Both the position numbers and the translations under genes were made by a program. The notes beneath the pieces are model-generated. The model had not been told where the DNA came from and ran no database searches. It saw only the letters and a program-made list of their open reading frames with translations. DNA of 29,666 nucleotides. Source: an uncultured Ruminococcus sp. (GTDB lineage Bacteria > Bacillota > Clostridia > Oscillospirales > Ruminococcaceae). The stretch is from the NCBI GenBank assembly GCA_947589205.1, contig CANQCJ010000003.1, positions 1 through 29,666 of the forward strand, read 5' to 3'. Within the stretch, counting starts at the first letter, position 1, and the number at the start of each line of letters is the position of its first letter. Positions 1 to 8,492 of this stretch are shown here, one piece after another.

Positions 1-2
1 AG

Positions 3-1508
3 GTCAAGGCGATCCAGGAAATAGATACACGCTTCACTATGGTCATTGTCAATCAGGCAGATAACGCTGATTTCAGCGAGTATAGCCGCAAGGAAATTGC
101 CGAATCGCCTATTCCCGTCACATTGCAGCCCGAAGGTATTTATTATGTATCTTCTGTCATGGCTCTTGGCTCAAAGATAGATGGGAATTTTGTGAAAGAT
201 AATAATGCTATGATCTATGAGCAAAAGCAGTCATTTTTCAAGAAAAAGAATGGTGAACGTTTTGCTCAGCTTCTGTTTTCGTATAATATTGCACCAAGAC
301 AGATAGAGATCGCTTCCGAACAGGGCGCACTGCATTACAGTGAATACGGAGATAAAGAACGAGTTCTCGCCAATAGCGGATTATGGACTATCGAACAGGA
401 AATACAGCGTTTTGCAGATAACTATGCCCCGTATAATAAGTGCTATCAGTCCCTCTTGTTCCTGCTGAAGGTAAGGGATATTGCTGATAACGACATTGCC
501 GATGCTATGAGAATGCATGACAGGTCCAGAACAGATTATCAGAGCAAGCTTGAAGCGGGTATCAAGAAACTCTTAGCAGAGTTGACGAACAGCCGTGATG
601 AATTTGTTGAAAAGGCTATGAACGGATATCCTACAGAAATGGAAACCTCCAAGAAAGAAGCGTACACACCTATTGCTACGACAGAACTCGTAAAATTGGA
701 GAACGAACTGACTTCTGCTCTGGAGGCTGACACGGGCTATTCTGAACGAGCAGAGATCGCAGACAAAGCAAAAGAGAAGACATTCAAGATCCAAAACATC
801 TTCAATGCTGATGTTCGTGCTGATATGGCTACAAGCTACAAGTATTGGCGTGAGAAAAGTACAGAACGTGACAACGCAAGGGAGGAGATAGACACTGCTG
901 CCGCCGATAAACTTTTAGATAATGTAAAGGAAAAGTTTAATATTGCTTTCGATCGAGCGCAAACAATATTGTTCCAGTCATCCAGCGGCTATTGGAAAAC
1001 ACGGGCAGAAGAACTGCGTGAGAAACTGCTGATCGTTGTGCTGGCGTCACAGGACATCTCGCAGGAGAAGCGCGAAGAATTGCAAGGTCTGATCGAAGGC
1101 TTTGAGCAGATCAAATTTTCTGTTGAGACCGAGAAAATATTTGAAAAAGAAATCTTTAAAAGACATACTTTTTTCAAAATTTTTGAGGATCACCGTCTGA
1201 AAAAGCACAAACTTGCATACCGTTTTAACAGTTCCCTGAAAGAGGAAATCGATAATATCTATCTGCAAATGAAGAATAGTCATAAGCAGATCTTTACAGA
1301 TTGGCAAAAGAGATTGTTCTCTGTTATCGAGGATAATATAACAGATCTGAATCCGATGCTGAGAGAAGCTAAGAAACAGGTCGCATTCTACAAAGATCTT
1401 ATTGAAAAACTTAGAGCAGCGCAAGATGCTCTGAATGAATACATTGAGAAGATCGATCAGCTTATGGACTGGAAGCCTATTCCTGAAGAAGCTCCTTATG
1501 AAGATTAA
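3..1508 (+). CDS. Dynamin-like GTPase, C-terminal part (5' end outside window)
   Basis: The frame is open to the left edge, and the first ATG (39) has no ribosome binding site at a usable distance, so the gene starts upstream of the window. Near the start a hydrophobic strand ends in NQAD (nt 51-62), which fits a GTPase G4 motif (N/T-K-x-D with Lys replaced by Gln). About 30 residues later YYVSS (about nt 141-155) fits G5. The remaining 400 or so residues are charged, helical and coiled-coil-like, as in the stalk of bacterial dynamin-like proteins. The G1 to G3 motifs would lie upstream and cannot be seen. The next gene starts 11 bases after the stop, so the two are probably co-transcribed. 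Bacterial dynamin-like proteins remodel membranes, but that role here is inferred from the family. An alternative is another P-loop protein with a coiled-coil tail. Confidence 0.6.
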   Translation, partial: VKAIQEIDTRFTMVIVNQADNADFSEYSRKEIAESPIPVTLQPEGIYYVSSVMALGSKIDGNFVKDNNAMIYEQKQSFFKKKNGERFAQLLFSYNIAPRQIEIASEQGALHYSEYGDKERVLANSGLWTIEQEIQRFADNYAPYNKCYQSLLFLLKVRDIADNDIADAMRMHDRSRTDYQSKLEAGIKKLLAELTNSRDEFVEKAMNGYPTEMETSKKEAYTPIATTELVKLENELTSALEADTGYSERAEIADKAKEKTFKIQNIFNADVRADMATSYKYWREKSTERDNAREEIDTAAADKLLDNVKEKFNIAFDRAQTILFQSSSGYWKTRAEELREKLLIVVLASQDISQEKREELQGLIEGFEQIKFSVETEKIFEKEIFKRHTFFKIFEDHRLKKHKLAYRFNSSLKEEIDNIYLQMKNSHKQIFTDWQKRLFSVIEDNITDLNPMLREAKKQVAFYKDLIEKLRAAQDALNEYIEKIDQLMDWKPIPEEAPYED

Positions 1509-1519
1509 AGGAGGCAGAC

Positions 1520-4500
1520 ATGGGCATAAAACAATGGATCGCAAAACAGGGAATAAAGGCAGGAAATCGTATTTCCAAACTATCTACTCTAAGTCCGTCG
1601 CAGATGGAGCATATAATCGACCTTAGGGATCAATATTTTGGTGAAATGGCATCTCATGATCCGGGATATAATTCTGCAAGATTGACACGAGGTCTGCTTG
1701 CAGCAAGCAGCGTTGAGATCATGAATGCTTATTTACCTCAGCTTTATGAGCTATATACTCCTATTGATAAAAAAACATCTTTGCGGGTAGTTGAAGAAAA
1801 AGACAAAAACTTAACAGAACAATTCCCCGAATTTGATAAAGAACATAATATACGCTATATAAACATTTCAAAATGGGTAACGGACAAACGGGAAAACAGT
1901 CTTGAAAAGCTGGTGAATGTTTACGCTGTATTATCAAACGAACAATGCAATATCGCTCTGATCTTCCACAGGACCAAGACAAATACACAGGTTTATCTTG
2001 CTGTTGTGAATACCAAAAACGCAAAAGATAACTCTGATGCTGATGAATATATCAAGCGGCTGGCTGATGCAGTCAGAGGAAATTTTCCCGGCTCAGTCTT
2101 TTCTGCGAAAGCTATGCAGGGTACACCGGAGTGTCTTTCTAAAACTGACAAAAAGTCTGTTGCCATCGCATCAAATATCCCGACCGAAAAATCTGAAAAA
2201 TTTATCAGCCAGACCATAGAAAAGCTGCTTGACGGTATAATCCCTGAAAGCATCAAGGAAGAATACACGCTTATCCTGCTTGCGACACCTATACGAGATG
2301 CAGAAACAAGGAAGCTGCGCTTGTCAGAGCTTTACACAGGTTTAGCTCCCTACTCTGAATGGCAGACCAATTTTACATACACGGAGACTATGGCAGAAGG
2401 TTCATCTGCTACAATAGGAATAAATGTTGGTGCAAGCGCAGGCATTCAGAACGGACAGAATCAGCAGATCCAAAACGGTACAGCACAACAAGAAAGTAAA
2501 GGCAAAACCGATACTGAAGGAGTATCACAGAATAATAGTACAACAGAAACAGACAGCGAGCAGACAACAACAGGCGAAAACATATCAGACGGAGAAAACA
2601 CTCAGACCTCTCATACAGATACGAAAGGTGAAGTATATAGTACAACTGATACAACGACCACTTCAAAAACAGATTCAATAGGAGGTTCTGTCAGTGCTCG
2701 TTTAGGCAATCCTATAGCCGGAGCAGACATTTCTGCCGATAGGCACCACTCAACAGGAAGTTCTCTTGCCAACGCAGTCCAAAATGGTGTGAACAGCTCG
2801 CTTTCTGATACTGTAACTAATGGAACTACGCACACGATCACCGAGATCGCCGCTCAAACTGTCGGTAAAACTGTTGGCAAAACAATAGGAAGTTCGACAT
2901 CAACTTCTCTTGCTAAAACACTTGGCAGAGCCGTTACAAATTCCTTGTCCAAAACTGCCGGAGTATTCCAAAGCTTTAATCTGGGCGGCAATATCGGAGC
3001 AAGCTTTGCACGTTCCTCTAATGTTACTGCAACGATCGGCAAGGGAGAGGGCATCACACAGAGCTTTACAAATCATACAGTCAAGCACGCATTGGAACTG
3101 CTTGAACAGCAAATGGCTCGATTCGAGCAAAGTACAGCACTTGGAATGTGGGATTTTGCCGCTTATGTGATAAGCGAGGATGTGAATACAGCCAATAATG
3201 CAGCCCACTCTTATCTTGCGCTTACCGAAGGCGAGTCCTCGTTCTTATCACACTCCGCTGTCAATGTATGGCGCGGTGATATAGAAGAAAACGGCGCTGC
3301 GAAAATGATCTGCGGATATTTGCAGGAGCTGCGTCATCCTGAATTTGCAATAGATCCATATATTTTGGATGCCGACCCCGGATTCTTTGCATATCCGCCC
3401 TATGTGACGGCAACAACAGCACTTTCAGGTAAAGAGCTTGCATATTCGCTGAACTTCCCAAGCAAGTCGATCTCAGGACTTCCGATTTATGAATGTGCGG
3501 AATTTGGCAGAAATATTGCAGCTTATGATATGATAGATAAAGATGCTGCTAAGATCAAACTTGGTCATATATTCCATATGAACCATGAGGAAAAGTTACC
3601 GGTTGACTTATCCGCTGATTCTCTTGCATCTCACACATTTATCACAGGCAGTACAGGCTCAGGCAAGAGCAGCACTGTTTATCAGATACTCTCCGAAGCA
3701 TATAGAAATAATATCCCGTTCCTTGTGATAGAACCTGCAAAAGGTGAATACAAGGATGTATTCAGTGATCATGATAATGTTTCGGTATACGGTACAAATC
3801 CAAGTAAAACACCGTTATTGCGTATAGATCCGTTTTCTTTCCCCGTTGATGTTCATGTATTGGAGCATATCGACCGCCTTGCGGAGATATTCAATGTTTG
3901 CTGGCCTATGTATGCAGCAATGCCTGCTGTGCTTAAAAGTGCGGTCGAGAGATCTTATATCGACTGCGGTTGGGATATGATCTCATCAACAAATAAGTAT
4001 GGTGAACTTTTTTATCCGTCATTTAATGATGTTGCAAGAAATATCAAAATAATTATCGACAACAGTGAATACGATACCGATAATAAAGGCGCGTATAAAG
4101 GCTCTCTGCTTACAAGGCTTCGATCGCTCACTACCGGCATTAACGGTCTTATTTTCTCATCAGACGAACTGACGGGAGAAGAATTATTTGACAAAAATGT
4201 TATTATTGATCTAAGCCGTGTCGGTTCGACAGAAACAAAATCACTTATCATGGGTATGCTCGTGCTGAAATTGCAGGAATACCGTATCAGTGAAAACTCT
4301 GCTATGAACAGCACTCTCAGACACATTACCGCTTTAGAAGAAGCACATAATATCCTAAGAAGGACATCTATCGAACAGCCGACAGAAAGTTCCAATATTA
4401 TGGGCAAAAGTGTTGAGATGATCGCCAATGCCATCGCTGAAATGCGCACTTACGGAGAGGGCTTCGTTATTGCAGACCAAGCTCCGGGACTTATGGATAT

Positions 4501-5182
4501 GTCGGTTATCCGCAATACCAACACAAAAATCATTATGCGTCTGCCCGACCGCGGAGACCGTGAACTTGTCGGTAAGGCGGCAAACCTCAATGACGATCAG
4601 ATCGACGAGCTTGCAAAGCTTCCCTGCGGTGTAGGTGCTGTCTATCAAAATGAATGGATACAATCTGTGCTGTGCAAGGTCACCAAGTATGAAACCGCAG
4701 GCAGCAGATATTCTTTTGAACCAAGTGACAATGCCGCACTAATGCAGAAAAATAACGATATATCCGATTCTCTGTTAAAGTGCATTATGGACAATGAGCT
4801 GTTTCAAAAGGGCGATAAGCAGGATCTCAAAAAGCTGAAAAGTCTTATTCTGCATTCTGCGCTTGATTCACTCGTCAAGGCAGATTTTCTTGACTATCTT
4901 GAAACTGAAAGAGAAAAAGGCTTTGCAGAACTCAGATGCCTGATCTACGATTTCCTGAGAGCTGAGGACGCTATACAGTCAGCCGCCAAGCATGATAATA
5001 TCCATGAATGGGTAGATGCGGTTATTACAGAGCTGAAACCGTCGATCTCTAACTTCTCAAAAAAGCAGATCGACCTTACAATGGCGCTGATCCTGCATGA
5101 AAAGACGATCCGTGATCCGTCATACAGAAATATCTACCATACATTTACAGAAGTCTATAAGAATGGGGGCGGCGTATTTTGA
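1520..5182 (+). CDS. HerA/VirB4-like ATPase with a Ser/Thr/Gln-rich central region
   Basis: The ATG at 1520 follows a strong AAAGGAGG. The 1220-residue protein has three parts. Residues 1 to about 295 form a globular N-terminal domain I do not recognise. Residues about 300-560 are low complexity, first Gln/Asn/Thr/Ser-rich and then Gly/Ser/Thr/Ala-rich. From about 680 there is an FtsK-HerA superfamily ATPase core. Its Walker A is GSTGSGKS (710-717) and its Walker B ends in ALEEAH (938-943). Downstream the segments NTNTKI and LPDRGDRELVGKAANL carry the conserved arginines typical of HerA/VirB4 proteins. Such ATPases form hexamers that pump DNA or protein. No transmembrane segment or signal peptide is evident. 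Position between a dynamin-like GTPase and two toxin-like effectors suggests a role in moving or releasing the effectors, which is inference. A DNA translocase is the alternative. Confidence 0.8.
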   Translation: MGIKQWIAKQGIKAGNRISKLSTLSPSQMEHIIDLRDQYFGEMASHDPGYNSARLTRGLLAASSVEIMNAYLPQLYELYTPIDKKTSLRVVEEKDKNLTEQFPEFDKEHNIRYINISKWVTDKRENSLEKLVNVYAVLSNEQCNIALIFHRTKTNTQVYLAVVNTKNAKDNSDADEYIKRLADAVRGNFPGSVFSAKAMQGTPECLSKTDKKSVAIASNIPTEKSEKFISQTIEKLLDGIIPESIKEEYTLILLATPIRDAETRKLRLSELYTGLAPYSEWQTNFTYTETMAEGSSATIGINVGASAGIQNGQNQQIQNGTAQQESKGKTDTEGVSQNNSTTETDSEQTTTGENISDGENTQTSHTDTKGEVYSTTDTTTTSKTDSIGGSVSARLGNPIAGADISADRHHSTGSSLANAVQNGVNSSLSDTVTNGTTHTITEIAAQTVGKTVGKTIGSSTSTSLAKTLGRAVTNSLSKTAGVFQSFNLGGNIGASFARSSNVTATIGKGEGITQSFTNHTVKHALELLEQQMARFEQSTALGMWDFAAYVISEDVNTANNAAHSYLALTEGESSFLSHSAVNVWRGDIEENGAAKMICGYLQELRHPEFAIDPYILDADPGFFAYPPYVTATTALSGKELAYSLNFPSKSISGLPIYECAEFGRNIAAYDMIDKDAAKIKLGHIFHMNHEEKLPVDLSADSLASHTFITGSTGSGKSSTVYQILSEAYRNNIPFLVIEPAKGEYKDVFSDHDNVSVYGTNPSKTPLLRIDPFSFPVDVHVLEHIDRLAEIFNVCWPMYAAMPAVLKSAVERSYIDCGWDMISSTNKYGELFYPSFNDVARNIKIIIDNSEYDTDNKGAYKGSLLTRLRSLTTGINGLIFSSDELTGEELFDKNVIIDLSRVGSTETKSLIMGMLVLKLQEYRISENSAMNSTLRHITALEEAHNILRRTSIEQPTESSNIMGKSVEMIANAIAEMRTYGEGFVIADQAPGLMDMSVIRNTNTKIIMRLPDRGDRELVGKAANLNDDQIDELAKLPCGVGAVYQNEWIQSVLCKVTKYETAGSRYSFEPSDNAALMQKNNDISDSLLKCIMDNELFQKGDKQDLKKLKSLILHSALDSLVKADFLDYLETEREKGFAELRCLIYDFLRAEDAIQSAAKHDNIHEWVDAVITELKPSISNFSKKQIDLTMALILHEKTIRDPSYRNIYHTFTEVYKNGGGVF

Positions 5183-5841
5183 ACAGCGATATTGGTAAGA
5201 TCGAAATAAACGATCCCTCTATGGAAAACTTCAAAAAAATAGAACCCAAAGATGAAATGTCACCGCAAGAAGTTGATAATTTCTGGAAAAATGAATTCCT
5301 CGAACAGGCTGAACTGACAAAAATTAAGGATACCGCATCGATCGAAAACAATACTGCAAAAGAGTATTATGATGATAACGGTACAAAATACCGTGAGGGA
5401 GACTTGCTGCTGCCGAATACACAATTTGAGGTCAGAGGGTATCAGTATGAAACCGATGATCAGGGACGAGTTAAATCGGCAGAAGGACAGCTTAGAATGC
5501 GCGATCCAAGCTACGAACGGGACATGGAAGATGTTCGGAGAATAGACGGTCAGGAATATAAATCGACAGATGACAGAGGACACCTTATAGGGCATCAGTT
5601 TGACGGAAGCGACAAGTTAGAAAATCTTGTACCAATGGATGCAAAGCTGAATCAGGGTGACTTTGTAAAGTTAGAAAGCACCCTTTCTGATGCGGTCAAG
5701 GACGGAGCAGATGTCAGGCTCAAAGTTGAGCCTGTATATGAGGGCGATTCTGCAAGACCTACAGAATTCCGTGTTACATACAGCATCGACGGTGACAAAG
5801 ATGCTGTTGTTTTCAAGAATGAGAGTGAGGCTAAAACATGA
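5179..5841 (+). CDS. DNA/RNA non-specific endonuclease toxin
   Basis: The start is a TTG overlapping the stop of the ATPase gene (TTGA), preceded by a G-rich site, which implies translational coupling. Residues about 65-200 form a nuclease domain of the DNA/RNA non-specific endonuclease type (Endonuclea_NS_2, as in the Bacillus LXG toxin YeeF). DRGHLIGHQFDG (132-143) supplies the catalytic His135, and NLVPMDAKLNQG (149-160) supplies the Asn that usually binds the metal. The N-terminal 45 residues carry M27-x2-QE-x-D-x-FWK-x-EF, shared with the metallopeptidase two genes downstream. At 220 residues it is short, with no signal peptide, LXG or RHS part, so it is a compact effector. The next gene resembles YezG, the antitoxin of YeeF-type nucleases, which strongly supports a toxin role. 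Confidence 0.87.
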   Translation: MNSDIGKIEINDPSMENFKKIEPKDEMSPQEVDNFWKNEFLEQAELTKIKDTASIENNTAKEYYDDNGTKYREGDLLLPNTQFEVRGYQYETDDQGRVKSAEGQLRMRDPSYERDMEDVRRIDGQEYKSTDDRGHLIGHQFDGSDKLENLVPMDAKLNQGDFVKLESTLSDAVKDGADVRLKVEPVYEGDSARPTEFRVTYSIDGDKDAVVFKNESEAKT

Positions 5842-6212
5842 TGAACGAAAATATATATCAAGCAATTTTTGATGAATTAAGCAAATATCTTACCGCAGAA
5901 TGGAATAAAATAATCGTTTATCTTGAATACGGCAGCGCTTCCTATTCTTTTGCTTTTTATATTCAGTCAGTAGATAAGTATATCAAGTGTTATGATATCC
6001 CCGGCATTTCAGATAAGAAGCTTGCAAAGTCATTTTCTTATATTGATAAGATAGTTTCAAAGGAACGCAGTAAGGGGGAAAAAAATCTCTGGACCAATAT
6101 GACATTGACTGTAACGAAGACAGGTCAGATGCATATTGATTTTGATTACACCGATTTGTCGGAGGGAACGTATCAATTCAAAAAAAATTGGAAGAAGAAG
6201 TATCTTTGCTAA
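5838..6212 (+). CDS. YezG/DUF600-family immunity protein
   Basis: This 124-residue protein overlaps the end of the nuclease gene (ATGA); an ATG at 5841 is a second possible start. The pattern matches the YezG (DUF600) family: an N-terminal helix, EWNKIIVYLEY near residue 20, a central hydrophobic strand, and a C-terminal WTNMTLTVTKTGQMHIDFDY segment. That family contains the antitoxin of the Bacillus nuclease toxin YeeF. Gene order, overlap and family all say it neutralises the nuclease just upstream by direct binding in the cytoplasm. Family assignment is from recognition of the pattern, not from a profile search. Confidence 0.8.
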   Translation: MMNENIYQAIFDELSKYLTAEWNKIIVYLEYGSASYSFAFYIQSVDKYIKCYDIPGISDKKLAKSFSYIDKIVSKERSKGEKNLWTNMTLTVTKTGQMHIDFDYTDLSEGTYQFKKNWKKKYLC

Positions 6213-6226
6213 GGTAGGACAAAACT

Positions 6227-6919
6227 ATGATCAGGTTCTCTGATGCTGCCGAAAAAAGCGCAGATTTTGAAAAGTTAGAGAAATACATTGATATTAAACC
6301 GTCAGGCGCTATGACCGATCAGGAAGCTGATGCGTTTTGGAAAGCTGAATTTCAAAAAGCTCATGATGAAGTGAGTCTTGATGAATATGATACATTGCTT
6401 TCTGAGGTATTTAACAGATCAGAAGATGAGCTTGACATTGATTTTAGTATTGATGACAGGCTTGCAAATATTCTCGATAAGTTTTCTCCTGAGTCATGGG
6501 AGTATATGGATGATCCTGAGAAATATGCTGTTATTTCCGAATTTGTCAGCGCTTTGGGAGAAGGTCTGGATCTGGAAGATATTCCTGAAGCCGTTGCATT
6601 CAATGATAAAAATGATGCGTATGGCTTCTATGCACCGGCAGATAACACCATAAATCTGAATCGGCAGTATTTTAATAACCCCGTTGAGCTTGTAAACACG
6701 ATCGCACATGAAATGCGTCACGCATATCAGGAATATCGTGCAGTCTTGCTTGAAACACGGGAAGACTCGCTGTACAGAGTTAATCTTGATAATTATATTT
6801 CGCCTATACAGCTTCCCGGCGGCGATTGGCTATTCTTTACAGATTACCAAGATCAATATGTAGAGGCAGATGCAAGAGCATTTGCCGACCTTTTTACGGA
6901 GACTATGAATTATGAATGA
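6227..6919 (+). CDS. Zinc metallopeptidase effector with shared N-terminal motif
   Basis: The ATG at 6227 follows AAGGTAGG. The 230-residue protein contains HEMRHAYQ (161-168), an HExxH zinc motif with Glu162 as the catalytic base. YVEADARAFAD (211-221) follows, where Glu213 is the likely third ligand (gluzincin-like arrangement). The N-terminus carries M29-x2-QE-x-D-x-FWK-x-EF, nearly the same as residues 27-40 of the nuclease toxin, although the rest of the two proteins is unrelated. Residues about 55-120 are acidic and helical. There is no signal peptide. The shared N-terminus and the place in the operon suggest a second effector of the same module; its target is unknown. A housekeeping or regulatory peptidase of the IrrE/ImmA type is less likely because no HTH is present. 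Confidence 0.75.
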   Translation: MIRFSDAAEKSADFEKLEKYIDIKPSGAMTDQEADAFWKAEFQKAHDEVSLDEYDTLLSEVFNRSEDELDIDFSIDDRLANILDKFSPESWEYMDDPEKYAVISEFVSALGEGLDLEDIPEAVAFNDKNDAYGFYAPADNTINLNRQYFNNPVELVNTIAHEMRHAYQEYRAVLLETREDSLYRVNLDNYISPIQLPGGDWLFFTDYQDQYVEADARAFADLFTETMNYE

Positions 6920-7208
6920 TACTATTAGACAGTTTTACGAGAAAAATGATCTTCCCAAGCCGATCATCGAGCAAAAGGTCACAGCTTTCAGCCGTCACAG
7001 TGACATAGCCGAGGAATTTGAGCAGTGGATCACCAACAGAACTTTTAAAGAACAGGACGCTGTTGCAATAGAGGGATATACGGCTAAGAAGCTGGCTGAG
7101 CTATCGGAATACCTTAACGGGGAAGGTGCGTTTATATTGCTTATAGAACTTAGAGAACAACCTGAGAAGGCTCACAAACGGATCACTAACGGATTCAAAT
7201 ATAAATAA
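6912..7208 (+). CDS. Small hypothetical protein, possible immunity partner
   Basis: The 98-residue frame starts inside the end of the metallopeptidase gene (8-base overlap), the same coupled arrangement as the nuclease and its immunity gene. It is soluble and probably mostly helical, and I cannot assign it to a named family. The C-terminal half has a conserved-looking segment, VEGYTAKKLAELSEYLNGEG followed by AFILLIELREQPEKA. Its position directly after a toxin-like gene makes an immunity role reasonable, but sequence alone does not show it. It is the last gene of the left module. Confidence 0.7.
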   Translation: MNDTIRQFYEKNDLPKPIIEQKVTAFSRHSDIAEEFEQWITNRTFKEQDAVAIEGYTAKKLAELSEYLNGEGAFILLIELREQPEKAHKRITNGFKYK

Positions 7209-7474
7209 TGAACTTTGAGCATTTCGTTTTCAGCAGTTTCACTAAGAAAACTTAATTTTAATTAGGCTTGTTCACATTTGCCGGCATTAGGATCTGCTGA
7301 AATATACACGACACCGATCAAAGATCTTATTATTGGTTGTATCACAAAAGACGGATATATAGAAAAATTATGATCAACGGAACCGATTTCTTTAAAAAGA
7401 ATATTAGTTTTCAGTACGATGTAAATATAACAGTTTATTATCACACATTCAAAAATAATATATAAAAACAATAG

Positions 7475-7526
7475 AAATGATAAGTCAATGGTGCTAATTA
7501 CTAATGTTACTTTTGACTTATCATTT
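7475..7526 (+). terminator. 14-base perfect inverted repeat, probable terminator
   Basis: The arms at 7475-7488 and 7513-7526 are exact reverse complements (core AATGATAAGTCAA / TTGACTTATCATT), separated by 24 bases. The right arm runs into a short T-rich tract. It lies about 265 bases after the last toxin-module gene. The long loop and AT-rich stem make it weaker than a classic terminator, so a protein-binding dyad is possible. Confidence 0.45.
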
Positions 7527-7668
7527 TTTATATATGACTTAACGTTTTCATTTTCACTCAATGATCAAAAAATGTCGGCATACAATAACCTCCTTATATA
7601 GCGGAGTATTATCGGTATACGGCGGGAAAATTGCTTGAGTAAATAATATTATTCCATACAATTTATCT

Positions 7669-7728
7669 GACCGTATGGTCTCTTAGGGGAGGTCTCGGAG
7701 GGTATTCCCTCTGAGCAGGTAGTACTGC
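7669..7728. other. Cluster of three adjacent stem-loops
   Basis: Three hairpins lie within 60 bases: GACC/GGTC (7669-7680), a strong nine-pair stem CTCGGAGGG/CCCTCTGAG with a TATT loop and one G-U pair (7694-7715), and GCAG/CTGC (7715-7728). There is no T-tract and no nearby gene start. The position upstream of segregation and mobilisation genes suggests a remnant of an origin of transfer, a centromere-like site or a small RNA, none of which can be shown here. Confidence 0.4.
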
Positions 7729-8048
7729 AAAGACTATGCAAAGAGCGGTTTTTCTTCCTGACTGCATAAATAAGCATATATACATAACAACGATACTGAA
7801 ATACGCCTTATTCGGTATTGTTGCTTTTTTGTGCATATTTTTCATACCAAAATCATTTTCATTTTATATAATGCGCGTATGCGCCGCACGTTTTTGGGTA
7901 TCATACAGAATTTCACATCAAATATATCATCTTTTTTCACTCATTTTTCAGTCAATGCCAAATCGGAGTGCAGGCGGTATAATTAATTATAGTGGAAGGT
8001 ATCAGAACGATATTAAAACCGTCAAAACATGAAATGGAGGGATTTTTA

Positions 8049-8491
8049 ATGAGAGAGTTTAAAAATGGAGTGAAAATAATTGGTGTTGACCACGGTTACG
8101 GTAACATCAAGACCGCAAACACGATCATACCAACTGGCATCACTGCTTCATTTGACAAAAACATTCTGCTGTGCCGGACACCCTTTGTGTAAAGATAGAC
8201 GAGACTATAATAGAACAGGTCATTCGCACCGGAAATGCTGATATTTCCAAGAAGTATCTTAACTGTATCACCGATACTATTAAAAGGTATAGTACCAAAC
8301 TGTTTGAAACGCTGGCAAAATACGAGTATGACACCGAACTTATAAGACTTTATGTGACAGGAGGCGGAGGCTGTATCATCAAAAATTTCAGTGATTATGA
8401 TGCTAACCGCGTAACTATCATAGATGATATATGCGCTGCGGCTAAGGGTTATGAAACTATCGCATATCAACAACTGAATAAGGAGAGATGA
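8049..8491 (+). pseudogene. ParM-like actin segregation ATPase, internal deletion
   Basis: After a strong GGAGG, the frame from ATG 8049 encodes IIGVDHGYGNIKTANTIIPTG, the phosphate-1 loop region of a plasmid ParM/Alp-type actin. It then runs into a TAA at about 8190. From about 8171 a different frame encodes the C-terminal part of the same protein, including LIRLYVTGGGGCIIKNF (adenosine-binding Gly-rich loop) and the final DDICAAAKGYE helix. About 200 middle residues, including most of the nucleotide pocket, are missing, so this is an internal deletion plus frame change. Intact relatives polymerise into filaments that separate plasmid or element copies. The ParR-like gene directly downstream is intact. 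Confidence 0.75.
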
Positions 8492-8492
8492 T

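Larger units (their letters stand above)
7209..8048. other. AT-rich intergenic stretch without a convincing gene
   Basis: This stretch separates the toxin module from the mobilisation genes. It holds a 14-base inverted repeat (7475-7526) and a cluster of three hairpins (7669-7728), both listed separately. On the minus strand a strong AAGGAGG site (about 7593-7599) precedes only a seven-codon frame, MPTFFDH, which may be the stub of a lost gene. Open frames here are AT-biased, full of Ile, Phe and Tyr, and lack start signals, so I do not call them. A TATAAT at about 7977 may be the -10 box for the ParM-like gene, but no good -35 box is visible. Confidence 0.5.

Noticed and set aside
7262..7561. 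99-codon minus-strand frame in the AT-rich gap
   Set aside because: It starts with TTG without a ribosome binding site, is dominated by Ile, Phe, Leu and Tyr as expected from AT-rich non-coding DNA, and contains the 14-base inverted repeat.
7736..8032. 98-codon plus-strand frame upstream of the ParM-like remnant
   Set aside because: No ribosome binding site, unusual composition and overlap with the probable promoter region of parM.
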